Shown one piece after another: positions 1 to 5,277 of a stretch of DNA of 5,304 bases (its first letter is position 1; every line of letters begins with the position of its first letter). The stretch covers positions 1-5,304 of the forward strand of contig JABEVL010000007.1 of NCBI GenBank assembly GCA_013043995.1. Direction: 5' to 3'. The notes below the pieces were generated by a model, which saw nothing but the letters and a program-made list of their open reading frames with translations, searched no databases and had not been told where the DNA came from. Source of the DNA: Spirochaetales bacterium (GTDB taxonomy: Bacteria; Spirochaetota; Spirochaetia; JABEVK01). The translations under genes were made by a program, and so were the position numbers.

Positions 1-962
1 ATGATGCCCCCTTTTTTGACGGCATCATTGAGTAGGGCTAAGGCTGCGGTTGTTCCCGGTGCTCCGACATGCTCCAACCCCAGTTCTTGGAAAATTCGGG
101 CGACTGAATCTCCGACGGAAGGTGTTGGAGCCAGCGAAAGGTCGATGATCCCAAAGGGGACTCCCAGCCTCGGGCTTGCCTCCCTGGCCACAAGTTCACC
201 CATCCTCGGGATCTTGAACGCCGTTCGTTTAATTGTTGCCGCGACCGTGTCAAAGGATGCCCCGTGAAGGTTTTCGAGGGCACTTTTGATGACGCCCGGA
301 CCTGACAGCCCCACATTGATGACGACCTCGGGTTCACCGACCCCATGATAGGCTCCTGCCATAAAAGGATTGTCCTCGACGGAATTGGCAAAAACAACGA
401 GTTTGGTACACCCCAGTCCCCCTTGATCCGCGGTGCGCTTGGCAAGAGCTTTGATGACAAATCCCATTTGACGAACGGCGTCCATGTTGATTCCGGCTTG
501 TGTCGAACCCACGTTGACGCTGGCACAAACGCGTTCGGTTTCAGCAAGAGCCTGCGGAATGGAACGGATCAAGATTCTGTCGCCGCGGGTGTAGCCTTTT
601 TGCACGAGGGACGTAAAACCCCCCAGAAAATTGACGCCGGTTGTTTTGGCCGCCGCGTCCAGGGTTTTTGCAAATTCAACGTAAGAGTGATCGGAAGATG
701 CCTCGGCAACCAGGGCGATGGGGGTCACAGCAACTCTCTTGTTAATAATGGGAATCCCATATTCGAGGCTGATGGCATCGCCCGCTTGAACCAAATTCTC
801 CGCATAGCGGCAAATCTTATCGTAGATGCGCCGCCGGGCTTCCAGGCCGGAGGCACTGGCGCAACTCCGCAGGGAGATTCCCATGGTAATCGTCCGGACA
901 TCGAGTTTCTGGCTTCGAAACATCTGGATGGTTTCTTCAATCTCTGTGTTGGTGAATACCAT
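1..962 (-). CDS. UPF0210 (DUF711/PFL-like) family protein, C-terminus beyond the window
   Basis: Translating the minus strand from the ATG at 962-960 gives 320 uninterrupted codons to the left edge. The family is usually about 450 residues, so roughly the last 130 are missing. The protein begins MVFTNTEIEETIQMF and carries blocks I recognise from UPF0210: GISLRSCAS (about residues 30-38), EYGIPIINKRVAVTPIAL (68-85), VNFLGGFTSLVQKGYTRGD (108-126), NVGSTQAGINMDAVRQMG (153-170), and GAYHGVGEPEVVINVGLSGPG (202-222). The family is described as having a pyruvate formate-lyase-like barrel, but its reaction is unknown. The start follows the upstream stop by 1 nt (TGAgATG), with AGGA six bases before it (969-972), so translation is probably coupled to the ACT gene. 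Identity is very secure; function is not. Confidence 0.93.
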   Translation of the reverse strand, partial: MVFTNTEIEETIQMFRSQKLDVRTITMGISLRSCASASGLEARRRIYDKICRYAENLVQAGDAISLEYGIPIINKRVAVTPIALVAEASSDHSYVEFAKTLDAAAKTTGVNFLGGFTSLVQKGYTRGDRILIRSIPQALAETERVCASVNVGSTQAGINMDAVRQMGFVIKALAKRTADQGGLGCTKLVVFANSVEDNPFMAGAYHGVGEPEVVINVGLSGPGVIKSALENLHGASFDTVAATIKRTAFKIPRMGELVAREASPRLGVPFGIIDLSLAPTPSVGDSVARIFQELGLEHVGAPGTTAALALLNDAVKKGGI

Positions 963-963
963 C

Positions 964-1233
964 TCAGATCCTGTGCATCGCGCGGAGGACTTCTTCGTGA
1001 ATCAGGGTGATTTGGACGCCGAGTTTCTTGCCTTCCTCTTCGAGTCGTTCGTTCAGAGTCCGCCGATCCACCGAAAGGTGATCGAGGTCTACTTTCATAA
1101 TCATCGTGAAGTATTCCTCCAGAATCGTCTGACTGATCGACAGAATGTTGACCCCCGAAGCCGAAAGTGCCTGGGTCACCCCTGCGATGATGCCGACACG
1201 GTCCTTGCCGACGACCGTAACAATGGCGTCCAT
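964..1233 (-). CDS. UPF0237 ACT-domain protein (GcvR-like)
   Basis: This 89-residue protein is essentially one ACT domain. It opens MDAIVTVVGKDRVGIIAGVTQALS; the GKDRxGIIAGV turn is the usual ligand-contact region of ACT domains. GVNILSISQTI follows, then a beta strand around residues 42-50 (FTMIMKVDL) and a helix rich in E and K. The length matches UPF0237, whose members resemble the ACT modules of the glycine-cleavage regulator GcvR. No DNA-binding or catalytic domain is attached, so it probably acts by binding a small molecule, perhaps an amino acid, or a partner protein. Its ATG shares one base with the adk stop (TGATG at 1235-1231), and its own stop sits 1 nt before the UPF0210 start. 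UPF0237/UPF0210 pairs also occur in other bacteria, for example Streptococcus pneumoniae, so the two products likely work together. That joint role is inference. Confidence 0.92.
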   Translation of the reverse strand: MDAIVTVVGKDRVGIIAGVTQALSASGVNILSISQTILEEYFTMIMKVDLDHLSVDRRTLNERLEEEGKKLGVQITLIHEEVLRAMHRI

Positions 1234-1862
1234 CAGGCTTTGAGCACCTTGATGAGAGTTTGGAGGACCACCTCAGGTTGCGGTTGAGCATCGATGTCTT
1301 TCAGAGTGCCTTTTTTCCTGTAATACCCAATCAGGGGCTCCGTTTGGGCTGTGTAGACACTGAGCCTCTGTTGAATCGCCTGAGCCGTATCGTCAGGTCG
1401 TTGAATGAGTTCTCCGTCACATTGATCACACAGACCTTCGCGTCTTGGGGGAAGGTTTTCAAGGTGGAAACTCGCACCGCAGTTCTTGCACACCCTTCGG
1501 CCTGAAAGCCGTTGTATGATGATTTCATCCGCAAGAATAAAATTGATGACAGCTTGAGGTGCTGCAAACGTTTCGAGTGCTTCGGCTTGGTCTATCGTTC
1601 TGGGAAAGCCGTCTAAAATAAAACCACCCTGGCAATCGGGCTTGCGGAGTCGATCTTGAACGATCTCGATCGTCGTTTCATCAGGGACCAACCCGCCAGA
1701 GTCCAGGATTTTTTTGACCTTGAGACCCAGGGGCGTTCCCTCTTTAATGTTCGATCTGAAAATGTCGCCTGTCGAAATATGCGGTAGGTTCAATGCCTGC
1801 TTGGCCAAAGTCGCCAAGGTCCCCTTTCCGGCTCCGGGCGGTCCTAAAAATACGAGTTTCAT
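1233..1862 (-). CDS. adk: Adenylate kinase, zinc-LID form
   Basis: Adenylate kinase converts AMP and ATP to two ADP in the cytoplasm and is normally essential. The 209-residue product has the P-loop GPPGAGKGT (7-15), the AMP-site STGD (30-33) with Arg36, GFILDGFPRT (80-89) with Arg88, and SGRR (120-123) with Arg123. It also has the QRPDDT segment (154-159) and the final YY/G region. The long LID holds C125-x2-C128 and C145-x2-C148, a complete four-cysteine zinc site as in Gram-positive and many anaerobe or thermophile enzymes; E. coli uses other residues here. Residue 16 is Leu where Gln is common. I chose the ATG at 1862-1860 because KLVFLGPPG is the normal N-terminus and AAGGGAG lies five bases upstream. 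An upstream in-frame start at 1913 would add 17 unrelated residues overlapping the previous gene. Adk precedes the ACT gene with a 1-nt overlap. Confidence 0.97.
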   Translation of the reverse strand: MKLVFLGPPGAGKGTLATLAKQALNLPHISTGDIFRSNIKEGTPLGLKVKKILDSGGLVPDETTIEIVQDRLRKPDCQGGFILDGFPRTIDQAEALETFAAPQAVINFILADEIIIQRLSGRRVCKNCGASFHLENLPPRREGLCDQCDGELIQRPDDTAQAIQQRLSVYTAQTEPLIGYYRKKGTLKDIDAQPQPEVVLQTLIKVLKA

Positions 1863-1867
1863 TCTTG

Positions 1868-1874
1868 CTCCCTT
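1868..1874 (-). promoter_or_regulatory. Ribosome binding site fixing the adk start
   Basis: AAGGGAG on the minus strand lies five bases before the ATG at 1862. It overlaps the TAA stop of the zinc-module gene (1875-1873), so the stop and the SD share bases. This arrangement suggests that adk translation is linked to termination on the upstream gene. It also argues against the longer in-frame start at 1913. Confidence 0.75.
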
Positions 1875-2091
1875 AATACCATAACAGGTTTTCATATTCC
1901 GGATGCGACTCACGGCACTCGGAACTGCAATACATTTCGTCGGAGGATGAGGCTAAGTACGGTTTTTGACAGACCTGGCACAGACAGTACTCTGCGGCAC
2001 AATCCGGCGAGCAGTATACTTGTTTTGAGCCAGCGTGCAAAGCGAAAAACCGGCCGCAAGTCCTGCACGATGCCACGGTTTGTTGGGACAT
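1873..2091 (-). CDS. Small protein with two tandem four-cysteine zinc-finger modules
   Basis: This 72-residue cytoplasmic-type protein has nine cysteines. Module 1 is C9-x2-C12-x14-C27-x3-C31; module 2 is C38-x2-C41-x13-C55-x3-C59. Each ends in YCS-x2-C (YCSPDC, YCSSEC), giving the CxxC...CSxxC pattern of short zinc-ribbon or treble-clef families such as DUF2116. C36 is an extra cysteine between the modules. The tail is ESHPEYENLLWY. Each module probably binds one zinc, but the partner (protein, RNA or DNA) cannot be told. The start at 2091 follows GAGGAGG by five bases; an upstream in-frame start at 2136 lacks such a site and adds an unlikely leader. It lies 10 nt before adk and is probably co-transcribed with it. 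I do not recognise a named family for the whole protein. Confidence 0.82.
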   Translation of the reverse strand: MSQQTVASCRTCGRFFALHAGSKQVYCSPDCAAEYCLCQVCQKPYLASSSDEMYCSSECRESHPEYENLLWY

Positions 2092-2096
2092 ACGGT

Positions 2097-2103
2097 CCTC
2101 CTC
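2097..2103 (-). promoter_or_regulatory. Strong ribosome binding site for the zinc-module gene
   Basis: GAGGAGG on the minus strand, five bases before the ATG at 2091. It is the strongest SD in the window, and it decides the start in favour of MSQQTV over the upstream in-frame start at 2136. Confidence 0.75.
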
Positions 2104-2112
2104 GGCCAGTGT

Positions 2113-2146
2113 ACCTTGCGAAACCGCTCCCGGCAAGGTTAAGCGG
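2113..2146 (-). repeat. Two overlapping, mutually exclusive inverted repeats in the leader of the zinc protein-adk unit
   Basis: Stem 1 pairs ACCTTGC (2113-2119) with GCAAGGT (2133-2139), a perfect 7-bp stem around a 13-nt loop. Stem 2 pairs CCGCT (2124-2128) with AGCGG (2142-2146). The 5' arm of stem 2 lies in the loop of stem 1, so the two cannot both form as simple hairpins, although a pseudoknot is possible. They occupy the 113-nt gap after the oxidoreductase gene. No T-run follows either stem, so a rho-independent terminator is not supported. I saw no good sigma70 promoter in the gap. It could be a control leader or chance. Confidence 0.4.
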
Positions 2147-2204
2147 CTGTTATGTCACGCCGTACTGAACACCTGCACGCTCCTCGCACAGCTGGCTCAA
2201 TTTT

Positions 2205-3587
2205 TTAACCGCGTAGGGCGGGATCGGCCAACATTTTGAAGGCCAGCATGCTGAAAGCTTCTGTCAGTGTCGGGTGGGGGTGAATCGCTCGGGCGACATC
2301 TGTCAAGGTCATCTGCTGGGCCACGATGACCGAGGCTTCACCGCTCAGGGAGGCTGCACCGTTGAGAAAGAGATGAATCCCGAGGATCTTTTTTGTTTTC
2401 TTGTCGACGACGTATTTTAAAAAACCAAAAGGATCTTCGTTAATTTGTGAGGTTGCATCAATTTTGTAGTTATACACACCCGTGGCAACGTCAAAGCCAG
2501 CCTTGATCGCTTGTGCTTCGGTCATGCCGGCGGCGGCAATTTCGCGACTTGAGAACAAAACCCAGGCATTTTTGCTGAAATCAGTCTGAACTTGGTTGCC
2601 GCGGGCGATGTTCTCTGCGGCGATATGCGACTCGTAGGTGGCAACGTGGGCGAACTTCGGCCCTCCTTGAATGACGTCCCCGGTGGCGTAAACGCCCGGC
2701 AATGAGGTTTCAAGATACTCGTTGACGACAATTCCTCCTCGTTCAACCTTGATCCCTGCGGCATCCAAATTGAGACTTTCGACATTGGCGACCTTTCCAG
2801 TGACCACAAGGACCTGGTCAGATTCGAGCTTGTGTTCTACGCCGCTCTGGTCCTGAAATTGCGTCTGAAATCGTGAACCCAAACGGTCGATGACTTCCAC
2901 TTTGGACTTGGTGAAAATCTGTATTCCGGAGTCTTTCATTTCTTGGGTGATGATTTGTGCAAATTCAGGCTCGACGACGCCTGATAAAAGGGAATCCATC
3001 ATTTCAACGACGGTACATTTGACGTTCAAGCTGGTAAGCATCTGGGCTAGTTCGACACCAATTGGCCCTCCGCCAACGATCAGCAACGAGGCGGGCAGGG
3101 CTGGGAGATCAAAAAGCACTTCGCTGGTTAAAACGTCCTTTGTTCCGCTTCCTTTGAAGGGGGGCACAAAAGACCTTGCTCCTGTTGCAAGGATCGCCTT
3201 GTCAAAACTGTAACGCGTTTGATTGATTTCAATTTCGCTAGAAGAGACGAATCGGGCAGCTCCTGGAACAAAACGAATACCGGCCTGTTCCACTCCTGCT
3301 AAAGCCGCTCGGGATCGTCCGCCCAGAATTTTTTCCATATGAGCGCGAATTTCCCGCCAGGCCAAGGTTGCGTCTGAGTTTGAGCCGTAAGATTTTCTTA
3401 GGCTCGATTTGTCGGCACCGTGCTTGATAATTTTGGAAGGAATGCAGCCTACAAACAAGCACGCGCCTCCAAGTTTGCCCGAGGCTTCCGCCAGAAGCAC
3501 TCTCTTTCCTTGGGCCGCCAGTTGCATCGCCGCCGGGGTTCCTCCTGGCCCACCTCCGATGACGACGACGTCAAATTTTTCACCCAT
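2205..3587 (-). CDS. Class I FAD-dependent NAD(P)H disulfide oxidoreductase (dihydrolipoamide dehydrogenase-like)
   Basis: The 460-residue product has the full layout of the lipoamide dehydrogenase, glutathione reductase and mercuric reductase family. The FAD-binding fold is IGGGPGG (10-16), and the redox disulfide is GGACLFVGCIPSK (40-52, Cys43 and Cys48). The second dinucleotide fold is IVGGGPIGVE (170-179), the FAD motif is YATGDV (300-305), and the dimer domain carries HPHPTLTE (436-443, His438 and Glu443 forming the acid-base pair). Glu195 at the end of the second NAD-fold strand favours NADH over NADPH (inference). No lipoyl, mercury-binding or other extra N-terminal domain is present. 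The ATG at 3587 has AAGGAG six bases upstream; a TTG at 3611 would overlap that SD. It follows the permease by 30 nt. No 2-oxoacid dehydrogenase genes are nearby, so reducing the neighbouring CxxC protein or a metal-thiol substrate is plausible. True lipoamide dehydrogenase activity is not excluded. Confidence 0.93.
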   Translation of the reverse strand: MGEKFDVVVIGGGPGGTPAAMQLAAQGKRVLLAEASGKLGGACLFVGCIPSKIIKHGADKSSLRKSYGSNSDATLAWREIRAHMEKILGGRSRAALAGVEQAGIRFVPGAARFVSSSEIEINQTRYSFDKAILATGARSFVPPFKGSGTKDVLTSEVLFDLPALPASLLIVGGGPIGVELAQMLTSLNVKCTVVEMMDSLLSGVVEPEFAQIITQEMKDSGIQIFTKSKVEVIDRLGSRFQTQFQDQSGVEHKLESDQVLVVTGKVANVESLNLDAAGIKVERGGIVVNEYLETSLPGVYATGDVIQGGPKFAHVATYESHIAAENIARGNQVQTDFSKNAWVLFSSREIAAAGMTEAQAIKAGFDVATGVYNYKIDATSQINEDPFGFLKYVVDKKTKKILGIHLFLNGAASLSGEASVIVAQQMTLTDVARAIHPHPTLTEAFSMLAFKMLADPALRG

Positions 3588-3593
3588 GGTCTT

Positions 3594-3599
3594 CTCCTT
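3594..3599 (-). promoter_or_regulatory. Ribosome binding site fixing the oxidoreductase start
   Basis: AAGGAG on the minus strand, six bases before the ATG at 3587. It lies inside the coding sequence that would result from the upstream TTG at 3611, so it supports the shorter 460-residue protein. Confidence 0.75.
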
Positions 3600-3617
3600 A
3601 TTTTCTTTCAAGCCTGC

Positions 3618-4592
3618 CTACGGCAAAACAGCATTGAACATGTACCCTGTAATAATGATCCCGATTCCGACGACACCCGCAAAGACCAGCAAAAGCCGTA
3701 CTTTCATCACCTTGCGCAGGATCATAAATTCGGGAAAAGAAAGAGCTGTGACCGCCATCATGAAGGCTAGAGCCGTCCCCATGGACACACCCTTTTCGGT
3801 CAAGGCACCCACCAGAGGCAGAACTCCTGCGGCATTTGAGTACAGGGGAATGCCGATTAAAACCGCCAAGGGCACAGCGTACCATTTGTCTTTGCTTGCC
3901 CATTGGGCCAGAAAGTCTGTCGGAACGTAGCCATGAATCCAGGCACCAACCCCTACACCAATGAGAATCCACAACCAAACTTTGCCTAAGATTTCAAGAA
4001 CGTAATCGAAAGCAAAACTCCAACGATCCCCCCAACTCATTTTTAACAAGGTTTGCTGGCGGACTCCGTGTTTGAGATTTTTCAGCACAAATTCCTGGAG
4101 GAGCTTTTCAACTTTGAGCTTGCCCAGAACAAGGCCCGCAAGGATGGCCACCACCAAACCGCTACCGATGTATAAAAGTGAGATTTGCCAGCCAAACATC
4201 CCCAGGAGCATGACTAGGGCGACCTCATTGATCATGGGCGAAGCGACCAAAAATGAGAAAGTTACCCCTAGAGGCACACCTGATTCGACAAAACCCAGGA
4301 AAAGTGGAACTGCGCTGCACGAGCAAAAGGGGGTTACGATTCCCAATGCAGCCGCAGAAACGTGGGCAAGCAAACGTGGCATTTTGGCAAGACTGGCGCG
4401 CACCCTTTCTGGGGGAAGGAAGGTGCGAAGAAGAGAAACCGCAAAAATGATGAGGATCAACAAGATGACAATTTTCGTGCTGTCAAAAAGGAAGAAATCA
4501 AGGGCTGCGCCCAAAGGCGTCGATTTCCCCAGGCCCAGAACAACAAAAACGAGCCAGTCAACCAAACTCTGGAGTGGTGAAAATGGATCCAT
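3618..4592 (-). CDS. ArsP/UPF0718 (DUF318)-type membrane permease
   Basis: This 324-residue integral inner-membrane protein has about eight hydrophobic segments, near residues 40-56, 74-102, 107-131, 138-157, 203-222, 238-264, 270-291 and 298-320. The signature TPFCSCSAVPLF (87-98, Cys90 and Cys92) and SPMINEVA (118-125) are hallmarks of the UPF0718/ArsP permease family. GIPLYSNAAGVLPL (247-260) is the pseudo-repeat in the second half. A charged loop around residues 158-190 separates the two halves. Some family members export trivalent methylated or aromatic arsenicals; many are uncharacterised, so the substrate here is inference. The ATG at 4592 is 2 nt after the stop of the thioredoxin-like gene and has only a weak GAG upstream, so it probably depends on translational coupling. 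The length is normal and the frame intact. Confidence 0.93.
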   Translation of the reverse strand: MDPFSPLQSLVDWLVFVVLGLGKSTPLGAALDFFLFDSTKIVILLILIIFAVSLLRTFLPPERVRASLAKMPRLLAHVSAAALGIVTPFCSCSAVPLFLGFVESGVPLGVTFSFLVASPMINEVALVMLLGMFGWQISLLYIGSGLVVAILAGLVLGKLKVEKLLQEFVLKNLKHGVRQQTLLKMSWGDRWSFAFDYVLEILGKVWLWILIGVGVGAWIHGYVPTDFLAQWASKDKWYAVPLAVLIGIPLYSNAAGVLPLVGALTEKGVSMGTALAFMMAVTALSFPEFMILRKVMKVRLLLVFAGVVGIGIIITGYMFNAVLP

Positions 4593-4594
4593 TT

Positions 4595-4834
4595 TTAAAT
4601 CTCGTCTTTGAGGATGTCTGCAACTTGAGCAGGGCTAAGGACCCTTCCTGACGACTTCAAGTTCCCGTTGATCGCCAACGCCGGGGTGGCCATGACACCC
4701 ATGGCTGCAATTTCCAGAAAATCTGTCACCTTTTCGATTTGGGCTTCGAGGCCAAGATCCGCGACGGCTTTGCGTGCGCTTGCTTCAAGACGCGCACAGT
4801 TGCTGCACCCGCTACCGACAATTTGAATGGTCAT
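4595..4834 (-). CDS. Small thioredoxin/glutaredoxin-like redox protein (redox-active disulfide protein 2 type)
   Basis: The 79-residue protein has a minimal thioredoxin fold. It begins MTIQIVGSGCSNC, with the active pair Cys10 and Cys13 directly after the first strand. The cis-proline loop is ATPAL (Pro51), followed by a beta-hairpin (LAINGNLKSSGRV) and a short final helix. This fits the TM0996/MTH895-like small thioredoxin group, often annotated redox-active disulfide protein 2 and often found beside UPF0718 permeases. It has no signal peptide and is presumably cytoplasmic, reducing a permease cysteine or substrate, or passing thiols to it. I chose the ATG at 4834 because AAGGAG lies six bases upstream (4841-4846); the alternative start at 4858 lies upstream of that site. 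It is the first gene of the cassette, directly behind the promoter. Confidence 0.92.
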   Translation of the reverse strand: MTIQIVGSGCSNCARLEASARKAVADLGLEAQIEKVTDFLEIAAMGVMATPALAINGNLKSSGRVLSPAQVADILKDEI

Positions 4835-4840
4835 AGGAAA

Positions 4841-4846
4841 CTCCTT
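4841..4846 (-). promoter_or_regulatory. Ribosome binding site of the thioredoxin-like gene
   Basis: AAGGAG on the minus strand, six bases before the ATG at 4834. It lies inside the longer reading that would start at 4858, and so supports the 79-residue product. Confidence 0.75.
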
Positions 4847-4868
4847 AAAAAGATCCACAGTGAAAGTG

Positions 4869-4892
4869 TTGATTTTACTTTAGGTGAATCAA
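4869..4892 (-). promoter_or_regulatory. Inverted repeat at the predicted transcription start (candidate operator)
   Basis: TTGATT (4869-4874) and AATCAA (4887-4892) are perfect 6-bp arms around a 12-nt spacer. They lie just downstream of the -10 box, so a bound repressor would block initiation or early elongation. A second short symmetry, GTGA/TCAC around 8 nt (4884-4899), overlaps it. Position and AT-rich arms would suit an ArsR/SmtB-type metalloregulator, as is common for such permease cassettes. The arms are short, and no regulator gene is in the window. Confidence 0.35.
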
Positions 4893-4899
4893 TACTCAC

Positions 4900-4928
4900 A
4901 TAATAAGAAATGACCACACAACTGTCAA
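4900..4928 (-). promoter_or_regulatory. Sigma70-type promoter of the thioredoxin-permease-oxidoreductase cassette
   Basis: On the minus strand, TTGACA (4928-4923) is followed by exactly 17 nt and TATTAT (4905-4900): a perfect -35 box and a 5/6 -10 box at ideal spacing. The predicted start is near 4893, giving a leader of about 58 nt before the first ATG at 4834. It is the best promoter in the window and faces the cassette. A small inverted repeat, CCAAG/CTTGG (4933-4937 and 4948-4952), lies just upstream of the -35 box. Confidence 0.8.
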
Positions 4929-5090
4929 ATCCCCAAGAAAAACCTGACTTGGCGAATTGAAGTGAGATGAGGCTCTTCCTTGTAGCTCTGATGTCCCCGT
5001 GGTGAAAGGTGATTTTCTTCCCCCTCAAGTCTGAATAAAAGAGTTGGACGGAGATTGCTCACAAACTTTAGGTAAGGGCGGATAGAGCCT

Positions 5091-5127
5091 CCAAAAAATA
5101 AAAAAAAATATGTTTAAAAAAATATGA
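5091..5127 (+). promoter_or_regulatory. A-tract-rich block, UP-element-like
   Basis: The stretch is almost entirely A and T on the plus strand, with A-runs of 6, 8-9 and 7. The unit AAAAAAATATG occurs twice (5102-5112 and 5116-5126), 14 bases apart. It ends a few bases before a rightward -35-like box at 5134, which is where an UP element binding the RNA polymerase alpha subunit would sit. It may also simply bend DNA or separate transcription units. Confidence 0.45.
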
Positions 5128-5133
5128 ATCCTG

Positions 5134-5162
5134 TTGACGTAAGTTAGTGGTTTTGATATGTT
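5134..5162 (+). promoter_or_regulatory. Candidate rightward promoter
   Basis: TTGACG (5134-5139), 17 nt, then TATGTT (5157-5162): 5/6 and 4/6 matches to the sigma70 boxes at ideal spacing, directly behind the A-tract block. The predicted start is near 5169. It points away from the cassette promoter, so the two are divergent. Confidence 0.45.
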
Positions 5163-5274
5163 CACTCTCGCGCCGCAAACAGCCGGGATGACCGGCGGGA
5201 TGAAAAGCGCGGTTAAGGCAAAAAAAGAGCGAAAGTTCAAAGTTTTGCTTGACAAAACAAAAGAGTGGAACTAA
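5158..5274 (+). CDS. Possible 38-residue basic small protein (tentative)
   Basis: An ATG at 5158 opens 38 codons ending in TAA at 5272-5274. The peptide begins MFTLAPQTAGM. From residue 16 it is rich in lysine (eight K, one R against three acidic residues) and ends KTKEWN. I recognise no family. The SD is weak (AGTGG, seven bases upstream). If the promoter at 5134-5162 is real, its start falls after this ATG, leaving in-frame ATGs at 5188 and 5200 as possible starts, neither with a proper SD. The stop codon lies within the hairpin at 5259-5292. It may be a tiny gene, the remnant of a larger one, or a chance ORF within a small RNA. Confidence 0.25.
   Translation: MFTLAPQTAGMTGGMKSAVKAKKERKFKVLLDKTKEWN
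5182..5196 (+). repeat. GC-rich stem-loop
   Basis: GCCGG (5182-5186) and CCGGC (5192-5196) pair perfectly around the loop GATGA. The octamer CGGGATGA occurs at 5184-5191 and again at 5196-5203, a 12-nt period. In a transcript from the candidate promoter this would be a stable 5' hairpin about 13 nt from the start. Confidence 0.45.
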
Positions 5275-5277
5275 ACT
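5249..5277 (+). promoter_or_regulatory. Alternative: rightward promoter overlapped by a palindrome
   Basis: TTGACA (5249-5254), 17 nt, then TAAACT (5272-5277): a perfect -35 and a 4/6 -10. The -10 box lies inside the symmetric element GAACTA-AAC-TAGTTC (5268-5282), a typical operator placement. An ATG occurs at 5301 at the window edge, without an SD. If the hairpin is a terminator instead, this promoter match may be chance. Confidence 0.35.

Noticed and set aside
38..547. Minus-strand 169-codon ORF in another frame across the UPF0210 gene
   Set aside because: The frame of the 320-codon UPF0210 protein carries all family blocks. This one is rich in W, R and S with no domain, as expected of an out-of-frame shadow.
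345..1010. Long plus-strand ORF of 221 codons antisense to UPF0210
   Set aside because: It lies opposite a fully conserved UPF0210 reading frame and resembles no known protein.
4072..4611. Plus-strand 179-codon ORF antisense to the permease
   Set aside because: It is an arginine- and lysine-rich shadow of hydrophobic codons on the other strand, with no motif and no SD.
4933..4952. CCAAG/CTTGG inverted repeat upstream of the cassette -35 box
   Set aside because: The stem is only 5 bp with a 10-nt loop, which is easily found by chance. It is mentioned with the promoter but not called as an operator.
4967..5008. Plus-strand mini-ORF beginning MRLFLVALMSPW, like the start of a secreted protein
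   Set aside because: It stops after 12 codons, and no downstream frame continues it.
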